From positions 951,774 through 1,015,773 of the forward strand of contig CM063509.1 in the NCBI GenBank assembly GCA_032207245.1: a DNA stretch of 64,000 nt. Reading direction: 5' to 3'. Each line of letters opens with the position of its first letter. The first letter of the stretch is position 1. Position numbers and translations under genes: made by a program. The stretch comes from Pardosa pseudoannulata. Taxonomy: Eukaryota; Arthropoda; Arachnida; Araneae; Lycosidae. Under the pieces are notes generated by a model. It saw only the letters and a list, made by a program, of their open reading frames with translations. It did not search any database and had not been told where the DNA came from. Shown here piece after piece: positions 51,189-64,000 of this stretch.

Positions 51189-52487
51189 TCACCGTGTAGG
51201 TCTTTTAAAGACGAAGAGATTGATACTATATTTATTATAATTCATTATGTTTATAAGAGCAGAATCGCGAACGTGTAAATTTTCTGTAGTTGAATTTTGC
51301 GAATTTTCCGCTGTTTTCGGAAATATACCCAAATAACTCCTCCATTTTCTGTTGAAACATGGAACAATGCATATCACCGTGTAGGTCTTTTAAAGACGAA
51401 GAGATTGATACTATATTTATTATAATTCATTATGTTTATAAGAGCAGAATCGCGAACGTGTAAATTTTCTGTAGTTGAATTTTGCGAATTTTCCGCTGTT
51501 TTCGGAAATATACCCAAATAACTCCTCCATTTTCTGTTGAAACATGGAACAATGCATATCACCGTGTAGGTCTCTTAAAGACGAAGAGATTGATACTATA
51601 TTTATTATAATTCATTCTGTTTAAAAGAGCAGAATCGCGAACGTGTAAATTTTCTGTAGTTGAATTTTGCGAATTTTCCGCTGTTTTCGGAAATATACCC
51701 AAATAACTCCTCCATTTTCTGTTGAAACATGGAACAATGCATATCACCGTGTAGGTCTTTTAAAGACGAAGAGATTGATACTATATTTATTATAATTCAT
51801 TATGTTTATAAGAGCAGAATCGCGAACGTGTAAATTTTCTGTAGTTGAATTTTGCGAATTTTCCGCTGTTTTCGGAAATATACCCAAATAACTCCTCCAT
51901 TTTCTGTTGAAACATGGAACAATGCATATCACCGTGTAGGTCTTTTAAAGACGAAGAGATTGATACTATATTTATTATAATTCATTATGTTTATAAGAGC
52001 AGAATCGCGAACGTGTAAATTTTCTGTAGTTGAATTTTGCGAATTTTCCGCTGTTTTCGGAAATATACCCAAATAACTCCTCCATTTTCTGTTGAAACAT
52101 GGAACAATGCATATCACCGTGTAGGTCTTTTAAAGACGAAGAGATTGATACTATATTTATTATAATTCATTATGTTTATAAGAGCAGAATCGCGAACGTG
52201 TAAATTTTCTGTAGTTGAATTTTGCGAATTTTCCGCTGTTTTCGGAAATATACCCAAATAACTCCTCCATTTTCTGTTGAAACATGGAACAATGCATATC
52301 ACCGTGTAGGTCTTTTAAAGACGAAGAGATTGATACTATATTTATTATAATTCATTATGTTTATAAGAGCAGAATCGCGAACGTGTAAATTTTCTGTAGT
52401 TGAATTTTGCGAATTTTCCGCTGTTTTCGGAAATATACCCAAATAACTCCTCCATTTTCTGTTGAAACATGGAACAATGCATATCAC
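51189..52487 (-). repeat. Highly homogenised A1 run
   Basis: About seven consecutive A1 monomers are identical or nearly so; one (51559-51747) differs at a few bases. This is much more uniform than surrounding copies and suggests recent local amplification. Confidence 0.7.
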
Positions 52488-55400
52488 CGTGTAGGTTACT
52501 GAAAGACGAAGAGATTGATACTATATTTATTATAATTCATTACGTTTATAAGAGCAGAATCGCGAACTTGTAAATTTTCTGTAGTTGAATTTTGCGAATT
52601 TTCCGCTGTTTTCGGAAATATACCCAATTAACTCCTCCATTTTCTGTTGAAACATGGAACAATGCATATCACCGTGTAGGTCTCTTAAAGACGTAGATAC
52701 TGATACAATATTTATTATAATTCATTCTGTTTATAAGAGCAGAATCGCGAACGTGTAAATTTTCTGTAGTTGATATTTGCGAATTTTCCGCTGTTTTCGG
52801 AAATATACCAAATAACTCCTCCATTTTCTGTTGAAACATGGAAAAATGCATATCACCGTGTAGGTCTTTTAAAGACGAAGAGTTTGATTCTATATTCTTT
52901 ATAATTTATTCTGTTTTTAAGAGCAGAATCGCGAACGTGTAAATTTTCTGTAGTTGAATTTTGCGAATTTTCCGCTGTTTTCGGAAATATACCCAAATAA
53001 CTCCTCCATTTTCTGTTGAAACATGGAACAATGCATATCACCGTGTAGGTATTTTAAAAACGAAGAGATTGATACTATATTTATTATAATTCATTATGTT
53101 TATAAGAGCAGAATCGCGAACGTGTAAATTTTCTGTAGTTGAATTTTGCGAATTTTCCGCAGTTTTCCGAAATATACCCAAATAACTCCTCCATTTTCTG
53201 TTGAAACATGGAACAATGCATATCACCGTGTAGGTCTTTTAAAGACGAAGATTTTGATACTATATTTTTTATAATTCATTATGTTTATAAGAGCAGAATC
53301 GCGAACGTGTAAATTTTCTGTAGTTGAATTTTGCGAATTTTCCGCTGTTTTCGGAAATATACCCAAATAACTCCTCCATTTTCTGTTGAAACATGGAACA
53401 ATGCATATCACCGTGTAGGTCTTTTAAAGACGAAGAGATTGATACTATATTTATTATAATTCATTATGTTTATAAGAGCAGAATCGCGAACGTGTAAATT
53501 TTCTGTAGTTGAATTTTGCGAATTTTCCGCTGTTTTCGGAAATATACCCAAATAACTCCTCCATTTTCTGTTGAAACATGGAACAATGCATATCACCGTG
53601 TAGGTCTTTTAAAGACGAAGAGATTGATACTATATTTATTATAATTCATTATGTTTATAAGTGCAGATTCGCGAACGTGTAAATTTTCTTTATTTTAATT
53701 TTGCAATTTTTCCGCTGTTTTTGGAAATATACCCAAATAACTCCTCCATTTTCTGTTGAAACATGGAACAATGCATATCACCGTGTAGGTCTTTTAAAGA
53801 CGAAGAGATTGATACTATAATTATTATAATTCATTATGTTTATAAGAGCAGAATCGCGAACGTGTAAATTTTCTGTAGTTGAATTTTGCGAATTTTCCGC
53901 TGTTTTCGGAAATATACCCAAATAACTCCTCCATTTTCTGTTGAAACATGGAACAATGCATATCACCGTGTAGGTCTTTTAAAGACGAAGAGTTTGATAC
54001 TATATTTTTTATAATTTATTCTGTTTATAAGAGCAGAATCGCGAACGTGTAAATTTTCTGTAGTTGAATTTTGCGAATTTTCCGCTGTTTTCGGAAATAT
54101 ACCCAAATAACTCCTCCATTTTCTGTTGAAACATGGAACAATGCATATCACCGTGTAGGTCTTTTAAAGACGAAGAATTTGATACTATATTTTTTATAAT
54201 TTATTCTGTTTATAAGAGCAGAATCGCGAACGTGTAAATTTTCTGTAGTTGAATTTTGCGAATTTTCCGCTGTTTTCGGAAATATACCCAAATAACTCCT
54301 CCATTTTCTGTTGAAACATGGAACAATGCATATCACCGTGTAGGTCTTTTAAAAACGAAGAGATTGTTACTATATTTATTATAATTCATTATGTTTATAA
54401 GAGCAGAATCGCGAACGTGTAAATTTTCTGTAGTTGAATTTTGCGAATTTTCCGCTGTTTTCGGAAATATACATAAATAACTCCTCCATTTTCTGTTGAA
54501 ACATGGAACAATGCATATCACCGTGTAGGTCTTTTAAAGACGAAGAGATTGATACTATATTTATTATAATTCATTCTGTTTATAAGAGCAGAATCGCGAA
54601 CGTGTAAATTTTCTGTAGTTGAATTTTGCGAATTTTCCGCTGTTTTCGGAAATATACCCAAATAACTCCTCCATTTTCTGTTGAAACATGGAACAATGCA
54701 TATCACCGTGTAGGTCTTTTAAAGACGAAGAGATTGATACTATATTTATTATAATTCATTATGTTTATAAGAGCAGAATCGCGAACGTGTAAATTTTCTG
54801 TAGTTGAATTTTGCGAATTTTCCGCTGTTTTCGGAAATATACCCAAATAACTCCTCCATTTTCTGTTGAAACATGGAACAATGCATATCACCGTGTAGGT
54901 CTTTTAAAGACGAAGGGATTGATACTATATTTTTTATAATTCTTTACGTTTATAAGAGCAGAATCGGGAACGTGTAAATTTTCTGTAGTTGAATTTTGCG
55001 AATTTTCCGCTGTTTTCGGAAATATACCCAAATAACTCCTCCATTTTCTGTTGAAACATGGAACAATGCATATCACCGTGTAGGTCTTTGAAAGACGAAG
55101 TGATTGCTACTATATTTATTATAATTCATTATGTTTATAAGTGCAGAATCGCGAACGTGTAAATTTTCTTTATTTTAATTTTGCGATTTTTAAGCTGTTT
55201 TTGGAAATATACCCAAATAACACCTCAATTTAATGTTGAAACATGGAACAATGCATATCACCGTGTAGGTCTCTTAAAGACGAAGAGTTTGATACTATAT
55301 TTTATATAATTTATTCTGTTTATAAGAGCAGAATCGCGAACGTGTAAATTTTCTGTAGTTGAATTTTGCGAATTTTCCGCTGTTTTCGGAAATATACCCA

Positions 55401-56259
55401 AATAACTCCACCATTTTCTGTTGAAACATGGAACAATGCATATCACCGTGTAGGTCTTTTAAAGACGAAGAGATTGATACTATATTTATTATAATTCATT
55501 CTGTTTATAAGAGCAGAATCGCGAACGTGTAAATTTTCTGTAGTTGAATTTTGCGAATTTTCCGCTGTTTTCGGAAATATACCCAAATAACTCCTCCATT
55601 TTCTGTTGAAACATGGAACAATGCATATCACCGTGTAGGTCTTTTAAAGACGAAGAGATTGATACTATATTTATTATAATTCATTATGTTTATAAGAGCA
55701 GAATCGCGAACGTGTAAATTTTCTGTAGTTGAATTTTGCGAATTTTCCGCTGTTTTCGGAAATATACCCAAATAACTCCTCCATTTTCTGTTGAAACATG
55801 GAACAATGCATATCACCGTGTAGGTCTTTTAAAGACGAAGAGTTTGATACTATATTTTTTATAATTTATTCTGTTTATAAGAGCAGAATCGCGAACGTGT
55901 AAATTTTCTGTAGTTGAATTTTGCGAATTTTCCGCTGTTTTCGGAAATATACCCAAATAACTCCTCCATTTTCTGTTGAAACATGGAACAATGCATATCA
56001 CCGTGTAGGTCTTTTAAAGACGAAGAGATTGATACTATATTTATTATAATTCAATATGTTTATAAGAGCAGAATCGCGAACGTGTAAATTTTCTGTAGTT
56101 GAATTTTGCGAATTTTCCGCTGTTTTCGGAAATATACCCAAATAACTCCTCCATTTTCTGTTGAAACATGGAACAATGCATATCACCGTGTAGGTCTTTT
56201 AAAGTCGAAGAGATTGATACTATATTTATTATATTTCATTATGTTTATAAGAGCAGAAA

Positions 56260-56440
56260 CGCGAAAGTGTAAATTTTCTTTATTTTAATTTTTCGATTTT
56301 TCCGTTGTTTTAGGAAATATACACAAATAACTCCTCAATTTAATGTTGAAACATGGAACAATGCATATCACCGTGTAGGTCTCTTAAAGACGTAGATACT
56401 GATACAATATTTATTATAATTCATTCTGTTTATAAGAGCA
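56260..56440 (-). repeat. Private-variant A pair, copy 2
   Basis: ttttcgatttttccgttgtt (about 56290) and acgtagatactgatacaata (56390) reproduce the pair seen at 50160-50440. This indicates exchange over about 6 kb or a larger higher-order repeat. Confidence 0.75.
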
Positions 56441-57107
56441 GAATCGCGAACGTGTAAATTTTCTGTAGTTGAATTTTGCGAATTTTCCGCTGTTTTCGGA
56501 AATATACCCAAATAACTCCTCCATTTTCTGTTGAAACATGGAACAATGCATATCACCGTGTAGGTCTTTTAAAGACGAAGAGATTGATACTATATTTATT
56601 ATAATTCATTCTGTTTATAAGAGCAGAATCGCGAACGTGTAAATTTTCTGTAGTTGAATTTTGCGAATTTTTCCGCTGTTTTCGGAAATATACCCAAATA
56701 ACTCCTCCATTTTCTGTTGAAACATGGAACAATGCATATCACCGTGTAGGTCTTTTAAAGACGAAGAGATTGATACTATATTTATTATAATTCATTATGT
56801 TTATAAGAGCAGAATCGCGAACGTGTAAATTTTCTGTAGTTGAATTTTGCGAATTTTCCGCTGTTTTCGGAAATATACCCAAATAACTCCTCCATTTTCT
56901 GTTGAAACATGGAACAATGCATATCACCGTGTAGGTCTTTTAAAGACGAAGAGATTGATACTATATTTATTATAATTCATTATGTTTATAAGAGCAGAAT
57001 CGCGAACGTGTAAATTTTCTTTATTTTAATTTTGCAAATTTTCCGCTGTTTTCGAAATATACCCAAATAACTCCTCCATTTTCTGTTGAAACATGGAACA
57101 ATGCATA

Positions 57108-57851
57108 TCACCGTGTAGGTCGTTTAAAGACGAAGAGATTGATACTATATTTATTATAATTCATTCTGTTTATAAGAGCAGAATCGCGAACGTGTAAATT
57201 TTCTGTAGTTGAATTTTGCGAATTTTCCGCTGTTTTCGGAAATATACCCAAATAACTCCTCCATTTTCTGTTGAAACATGGAACAATGCATATCACCGTG
57301 TAGGTCTTTTAAAGACAAAGAGTTTGATACTATATTTTTTATAATTTATTCTGTTTATAAGAGCAGAATCGCGAACGTGTAAATTTTCTGTAGTTGAATT
57401 TTGCGAATTTTCCGCTGTTTTCGGAAATATACCCAAATAACTCCTCCATTTTCTGTTGAAACATGGAACAATGCATATCACCGTGTAGGTCTTTTAAAGA
57501 CGAAGAGATTGATACTATATTTATTATAATTCATTCTGTTTATAAGAGCAGAATCGCGAACGTGTAAATTTTCTGTAGTTGAATTTTGCGAATTTTCCGC
57601 TGTTTTCGGAAATATACCCAAATAACTCCTCCATTTTCTGTTGAAACATGGAACAATGCATATCACCGTGTAGGTCTTTTAAAGACAAAGAGTTTGATAC
57701 TATATTTTTTATAATTTATTCTGTTTATAAGAGCAGAATCGCGAACGTGTAAATTTTCTGTAGTTGAATTTTGCGAATTTTCCGCTGTTTTCGGAAATAT
57801 ACCCAAATAACTCCTCCATTTTCTGTTGAAACATGGAACAATGCATATCAC
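57108..57851 (-). repeat. Two-monomer higher-order repeat (2 x 370 bp)
   Basis: The variant gacaaagagtttgatac with attttttataatttattctg is present at about 57312 and 57682, exactly 370 bp apart, each followed by a consensus monomer. It is a local dimer duplication, distinct from the A1/A2 dimer at 43-44.5 kb. Confidence 0.8.
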
Positions 57852-60800
57852 CGTGTAGGTCTTTTAAAGACGAAGAGATTGATACTATATTTATTATAAT
57901 TCATTATGTTTATAAGAGCAGAATCGCGAACGTGTAAATTTTCTGTAGTTGAATTTTGCGAATTTTCCGCTGTTTTCGGAAATATACCCAAATAACTCCT
58001 CCATTTTCTGTTGAAACATGGAACAATGCATATCACCGTGTAGGTCTTTTAAAGACGAAGAGATTGATACTATATTTATTATAATTCATTATGTTTATAA
58101 GAGCAGAATCGCGAACGTGTAAATTTTCTGTAGTTGAATTTTTCGAATTTTCCGCTGTTTTCGGAAAGATACAAAAATAACTCCTCAATTTAATGTTGAA
58201 ACATGGAACAATGCATATCACCGTGTAGGTCTCTTAAAGACGAAGAGATTGATACTATATTTATTATAATTCATTATGTTTATAAGAGCAGAATCGCGAA
58301 CGTGTAAATTTTCTGTAGTTGAATTTTGCGAATTTTCCGCTGTTTTCGGAAATATACCCAAATAACACCTCAATTTAATGTTGAAACATGGAACAATGCA
58401 TATCACTGTGTAGGTCTTTTAAAGACGAAGAGATTGATACTATATTTATTATAATTCATTATGTTTATAAGAGCAGAATCGCGAACGTGTAAATTTTCTG
58501 TAGTTGAATTTTGCGAATTTTCCGCTGTTTTCGGAAATATACCCAAATAACTCCTCCATTTTCTGTTGAAACATGGAACAATGCATATCACCGTGTAGGT
58601 CTTTTAAAGACGAAGAGATTGATACTATATTTATTATAATTCATTATGTTTATAAGAGCAGAATCGCGAACGTGTAAATTTTCTGTAGTTGAATTTTGCG
58701 AATTTTCCGCTGTTTTCGGAAATATACCCAAATAACTCCTCCATTTTCTGTTGAAACATGGAACAATGCATATCACCGTGTAGGTCTCTTAAAGACGAAG
58801 AGATTGATACTATATTTATTATAATTCATTCTGTTTATAAGAGCAGAATCGCGAAAGTGTAAATTTTCTGTAGTTGAATATTGCGAATTTTCCATTTTTT
58901 TCTGAAATATACCCAAATAACTCCTTCATTTTTTGTTGAAACATGGAACAATGCATATCACCGTGTAGGTCTCTTAAAGACGAAGAGATTGATACTATAT
59001 TTATTATAATTCATTCTGTTTATAAGAGCAGAATCGCGAACGTGTAAATTTTCTGTAGTTGAATTTTGCGAATTTTCCGCTGTTTTTGGAAATATACCCA
59101 AATAACACCTCAATTTAATGTTGAAACATGGAACAATGCATATCACCGTGTAGGTCTCTTAAAGACGAAGAGATTGATACTATATTTATTATAATTCATT
59201 CTGTTTATAAGAGCAGAATCGCGAAAGTGTAATTTTTCTGTAGTTGAATTTTGCGAATTTTCCGCTGTTTTCGGAAATATACCCAAATAACTCCTCCATT
59301 TTCTGTTGAAACATGGAACAATGCATATCACCGTGTAGGTCTTTTAAAGACGAAGAGATTGATACTATATTTATTATAATTCATTCTGTTTATAAGAGCA
59401 GAATCGCGAACGTGTAAATTTTCTGTAGTTGAATTTTGCGAATTTTCCGCTGTTTTCGGAAATATACCCAAATAACTCCTCCATTTTCTGTTGAAACATG
59501 GAACAATGCATATCACCGTGTAGGTCTTTTAAAGACGAAGAGATTGATACTATATTTATTATAATTCATTATGTTTATAAGAGCAGAATCGCGAACGTGT
59601 AAATTTGCTTTATTTTAATTTTGCGATTTTCCGCTGTTTTTGGAAATATACCCAAATAACACCTCAATTTAATGTTGAAACATGGAACAATGCATATCAC
59701 CGTGTAGGTCTCTTAAAGACGAAGAGATTGATACTATATTTATTATAATTCATTATGTTTATAAGAGCAGAATCGCGAACGTGTAAATTTTCTGTAGTTG
59801 AATTTTGCGAATTTTCCGCTGTTTTCGGAAATATACCCAAATAACTCCTCCATTTTCTGTTGAAACATGGAACAATGCATATCACCGTGTAGGTCTTTTA
59901 AAGACGAAGAGATTGATACTATATTTATTATAATTCATTATTTTTATAAGAGCAGAATCGCGAACGTGTAAATTTTCTGTAGTTGAATTTTGCGAATTTT
60001 CCGCTGTTTTCGGAAATATACCCAAATAACTCCTCCATTTTCTGTTGAAACATGGAACAATGCATATCACCGTGTAGGTCTTTTAAAGACGAAGAGATTG
60101 ATACTATATTTATTATAATTCATTATGTTTATAAGAGCAGAATCGCGAACGTGTAAATTTTCTGTAGTTGAATTTTGCGAATTTTCCGCTGTTTTCGGAA
60201 ATATACCCAAATAACTCCTCCATTTTCTGTTGAAACATGGAACAATGCATATCACCGTGTAGGTCTTTTAAAGACGAAGAGATTGATACTATATTTATTA
60301 TAATTCATTACGTTTATAAGAGCAGAATCGCGAACGTGTAAATTTTCTGTAGTTGAATTTTGCGAATTTTCCGCTGTTTTCGGAAATATACCCAAATAAC
60401 TCCTCCATTTTTTGTTGAAACATGGAACAATGCATATCACCGTGTAGGTCTCTTAAAGACGAAGAGATTGATACTATATTTATTATAATTCATTCTGTTT
60501 ATAAGAGCAGAATCGCGAAAGTGTAAATTTTCTGTAGTTGAATTTTGCGAATTTTCCGCTGTTTTAAGAAATATACCCAAATAACTCCTCCATTTTCTGT
60601 TGAAACATGGAACAATGCATATCACCGTGTAGGTCTCTTCAAGACGAAGTGATTGATACTATATTTATTATAATTCATTATGTTTATAAGAGCAGAATCG
60701 CGAAAGTGTAAATTTTCTGTAGTTGAATTTTGCGAATTTTCCGCTGTTTTCGGAAATATACCCAAATAACTCCTCAATTTAATGTTGAAACATGGAACAA

Positions 60801-63024
60801 TGCATATCACCGTGTAGGTCTCTTAAAGACGAAGAGATTGATACTATATTTATTATAATTCATTCTGTTTATAAGAGCAGAATCGCGAACGTGTAAATTT
60901 TCTGTAGTTGAATTTTGCGAATTTTCCGCTGTGTTCGGAAATATACCCAAATAACTCCTCCATTTTCTGTTGAAACATGGAACAATGCATATCACCGTGT
61001 AGGTCTCTTAAAGACGAAGAGATTGATACTATATTTATTATAATTCATTCTGTTTATAAGAGCAGAATCGCGAAAGTGTAAATTTTCTGTAGTTGAATTT
61101 TGCGAATTTTCCGCTGTTTTCGGAAATATACCCAAATAACTCCTCCATTTTCTGTTGAAACATGGAACAATGCATATCACCGTGTAGGTCTCTTAAAGAC
61201 GAAGAGATTGATACTATATTTATTATAATTCATTCTGTTTATAAGAGCAGAATCGCGAAAGTGTAAATTTTCTGTAGTTGAATTTTGCGAATTTTCTGCT
61301 CTTTTCGGAAATATACCCAAATAACTCCTCCATTTTCTGTTGAAACATGGAACAATGCATATCACCGTGTAGGTCTTTTAAAGACGAAGAGATTGATACT
61401 ATATTTATTATAATTCATTCTGTTTATAAGAGCAGAATCGCGAACGTGTAAATTTTCTGTAGTTGAATTTTGCGAATTTTCCGCTGTTTTCGGAAATATA
61501 CCCAAATAACTCCTCCATTTTCTGTTGAAACATGGAACAATGCATATCACCGTGTAGGTCTTTTAAAGACGAAGAGATTGATACTATATTTATTATAATT
61601 CATTCTGTTTATAAGAGCAGAATCGCGAACGTGTAAATTTTCTGTAGTTGAATTTTGCGAATTTTCCGCTGTTTTCGGAAATATACCCAAATAACTCCTC
61701 CATTTTCTGTTGAAACATGGAACAATGCATATCACCGTGTAGGTCTCTTAAAGACGAAGAGATTGATACTATATTTATTATAATTTATTCTGTTTATAAA
61801 AGCAGAATCGCGAACGTGTAAATTTTCTGTAGTTGAATTTTGCGAATTTTCCGCTGTTTTCCGAAATATACCCAAAAAACTCCTCCATTTTCTGTTGAAA
61901 CATGGAACAATGCATATCACCGTGTAGGTCTTTAAAAAACGAAGAGATTGATACTATATTTATTATAATTCATTATGTTTATAAGAGCAGAATCGCGAAC
62001 GTGTAAATTTTCTGTAGTTGAATTTTGCGAATTTTCCGCTGTTTTCGGAAATATACCCAAATAACTCCTCCATTTTCTGTTGAAACATGGAACAATGCAT
62101 ATCACCGTGTAGGTCTTTTAAAGACGAAGAGATTGATACTATATTTATTATAATTCATTATGTTTATAAGAGCAGAATCGCGAACGTGTAAATTTTCTGT
62201 AGTTGAATTTTGCGAATTTTCCGCTGTTTTTGGAAATATACCCAAATAACACCTCAATTTAATGTTGAAACATGGAACAATGCATATCACCGTGTAGGTC
62301 TTTTAAAGACGAAGAGATTGATACTATATTTATTATAATTCATTCTGTTTATAAGAGCAGAATCACGAACGTGTGAATTTTCTGTAGTTGAATTTTGCGA
62401 ATTTTCCGCTGTTTTCGGAAATATACCCAAATAACTCCTCCATTTTCTGTTGAAACATGGAACAATGCATATCACCGTGTAGGTCTTTTAAAGACGAAGA
62501 GATTGATACTATATTTATTATAATTCATTCTGTTTATAAGAGTAGAATCGGGAACGTGTAAATTTTCTGTAGTTGAATTTTTCGAATTTTCCGCTGTTTT
62601 TGGAAATATACCCAAATAACTCCTCCATTTTCTGTTGAAACATGGAACAATGCATATCACCGTGTAGGTCTTTTAAAGACGAAGAGATTGATACTATATT
62701 TATTATAATTCATTGTTTCTAAGGGCAGAATCGCGAACGTGTAAATTTTCTGTAGTTGAATTTTGCGAATTTTCCGCTGTTTTCGGAAATATACCCAAAT
62801 AACTCCTCCATTTTCTGTTGAAACATGGAACAATGCATATCACCGTGTAGGTCTTTTAAAGACGAAGAGATTGATACTATATTTATTATAATTCATTATG
62901 TTTATAAGAGCAGAATCGCGAACGTGTAAATTTTCTTTATTTTAATTTTGCGATTTTCCGCTGTTTTTTGGAAATATACCCAAATAACTCCTCCATTTTC
63001 TGTTGAAACATGGAACAATGCATA

Positions 63025-63768
63025 TCACCGTGTAGGTCTTTTAAAGACGAAGAGATTGATACTATATTTATTATAATTCATTATGTTTATAAGAGCAGAA
63101 TCGCGAACGTGTAAATTTTCTGTAGTTGAATTTTGCGAATTTTCCGCTGTTTTCGGAAATATACCCAAATAACTCCTCCATTTTCTGTTGAAACATGGAA
63201 CAATGCATATCACCGTGTAGGTCTTTTAAAGACGAAGAGATTGATACTATATTTATTATAATTCATTATGTTTATAAGAGCAGAATCGCGAACGTGTAAA
63301 TTTTCTGTAGTTGAATTTTGCGAATTTTCCGCTGTTTTCGGAAATATACCCAAATAACTCCTCCATTTTCTGTTGAAACATGGAACAATGCATATCACCG
63401 TGTAGGTCTTTTAAAGACGAAGAGATTGATACTATATTTATTATAATTCATTATGTTTATAAGAGCAGAATCGCGAACGTGTAAATTTTCTGTAGTTGAA
63501 TTTTGCGAATTTTCCGCTGTTTTCGGAAATATACCCAAATAACTCCTCCATTTTCTGTTGAAACATGGAACAATGCATATCACCGTGTAGGTCTTTTAAA
63601 GACGAAGAGATTGATACTATATTTATTATAATTCATTATGTTTATAAGAGCAGAATCGCGAACGTGTAAATTTTCTGTAGTTGAATTTTGCGAATTTTCC
63701 GCTGTTTTCGGAAATATACCCAAATAACTCCTCCATTTTCTGTTGAAACATGGAACAATGCATATCAA
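63025..63768 (-). repeat. Homogenised A1 run near the right end
   Basis: Four consecutive A1 copies are essentially identical to each other and match the 51.2-52.5 kb run. The next copy (about 63770-63960) is an A1/A2 hybrid with tctttattttaattttgcga but A1-type actcctccattttctg. Confidence 0.65.
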
Positions 63769-64000
63769 CGTGTAGGTCTCTTAAAGACGAAGAGATTGAT
63801 ACTATATTTATTATAATTCATTATGTTTATAAGAGCAGAATCGCGAACGTGTAAATTTTCTTTATTTTAATTTTGCGATTTTTCCGCTGTTTTCGGAAAT
63901 ATACCCAAATAACTCCTCCATTTTCTGTTGAAACATGGAACAATGCATATCACCGTGTAGGTCTCTTAAAGACGAAGAGATTGATACTATATTTATTATA

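Larger units (their letters stand above)
20920..64000 (-). repeat. Satellite A main array (about 233 monomers, minus orientation)
   Basis: An uninterrupted head-to-tail array of 185-bp monomers running to the end of the window, with no satellite B. Two subfamilies are visible. A1, the majority, has actcctccattttctg, tctgtagttg and ctgttttcgg. A2 has acacctcaatttaatg, tctttattttaattttgcga and ctgtttttgg. Hybrids carrying half of each exist, for example near 32350, 33090 and 38150, which implies exchange or conversion between subfamilies. Single-copy indels are rare: a 6-bp loss near 48009 and a 4-bp loss near 43450. Every A1 copy leaves an open frame of about 62 codons on the minus strand, which I do not regard as coding. 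Confidence 0.97.

Noticed and set aside
20969..63768. Open frames of about 62 codons in nearly every A monomer, reading ICIVPCFNRKWRSYLGIF
   Set aside because: They start at GTG, not ATG, and the start overlaps the previous stop in GTGA in every copy, simply because the monomer is 185 bp (not a multiple of 3). Frames shift from copy to copy. Differences between copies change residues freely and the A2 subfamily breaks the frame. There is no promoter, no splice structure and no recognisable domain. This is a by-product of repetition.
1..64000. CENP-B box, telomere repeats, tRNA or rRNA genes, complete transposons
   Set aside because: I saw no TTCG-N4-A-N2-CGGG arrangement (the few cggg variants near 39430, 54966 and 62548 lack the upstream part), no runs of short telomere-like repeats, no tRNA or rRNA sequence, and no transposase or reverse-transcriptase coding sequence.

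Overview
This window is satellite DNA from end to end; I found no credible gene. It consists of two AT-rich tandem-repeat families. Satellite A has a 185-bp monomer (about 32% GC by hand count of one monomer) and fills roughly 82% of the window. Satellite B has a 174-bp monomer (about 34% GC) and fills roughly 18%. Near-nucleosomal monomer lengths, tens of kilobases of head-to-tail copies, higher-order variant patterns and the lack of genes point to eukaryotic heterochromatin, such as a centromeric, pericentromeric or subtelomeric block. I do not recognise either monomer and cannot name the organism. CpG is not depleted in either monomer, which fits poorly with a genome that heavily methylates its satellites, but this is weak evidence.

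Layout, with A called '+' when it reads towards the gatatgcattgttccatg motif: A(-) 1-590; B 591-4226 (about 21 monomers); A(+) 4227-6155; B 6156-11990 (about 33.5 monomers); A(+) 11991-14003; B 14004-14971 (about 5.6); A(+) 14972-17354; B 17355-18320 (about 5.6); A(+) 18321-20684; a short, indel-rich B remnant 20685-20919; then an unbroken A(-) array of about 233 monomers from 20920 to the end. All B arrays point the same way. A flips orientation at both ends of the roughly 20.3-kb mixed segment, as if that segment were inverted relative to the surrounding A array.

The main structural point is where the families meet. Almost every A/B boundary falls in the same roughly 50-bp stretch of the A monomer, between its catgtttcaac and ccgaaaacagcgg motifs. 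The three internal B arrays bounded on both sides by A(+) start at the same B phase and end at the same B phase, so each looks like an insertion replacing about 20 bp of one A monomer. Shared private variants show that the A+B pairs between 11991 and 20919 are copies of one composite unit of about 3.0-3.35 kb.

Inside the long A(-) array there are subfamilies (A1 and a divergent A2), a 370-bp A1/A2 dimer run near 42.8-44.6 kb, a duplicated 7-monomer block at 25.6-28.2 kb, and one poly-T tract of 61 bp at 36982-37042. Related 10-bp scar-like insertions occur at the same monomer position in two distant monomers. Each A monomer carries an open frame of about 62 codons, but this looks like a by-product of repetition, not a gene.
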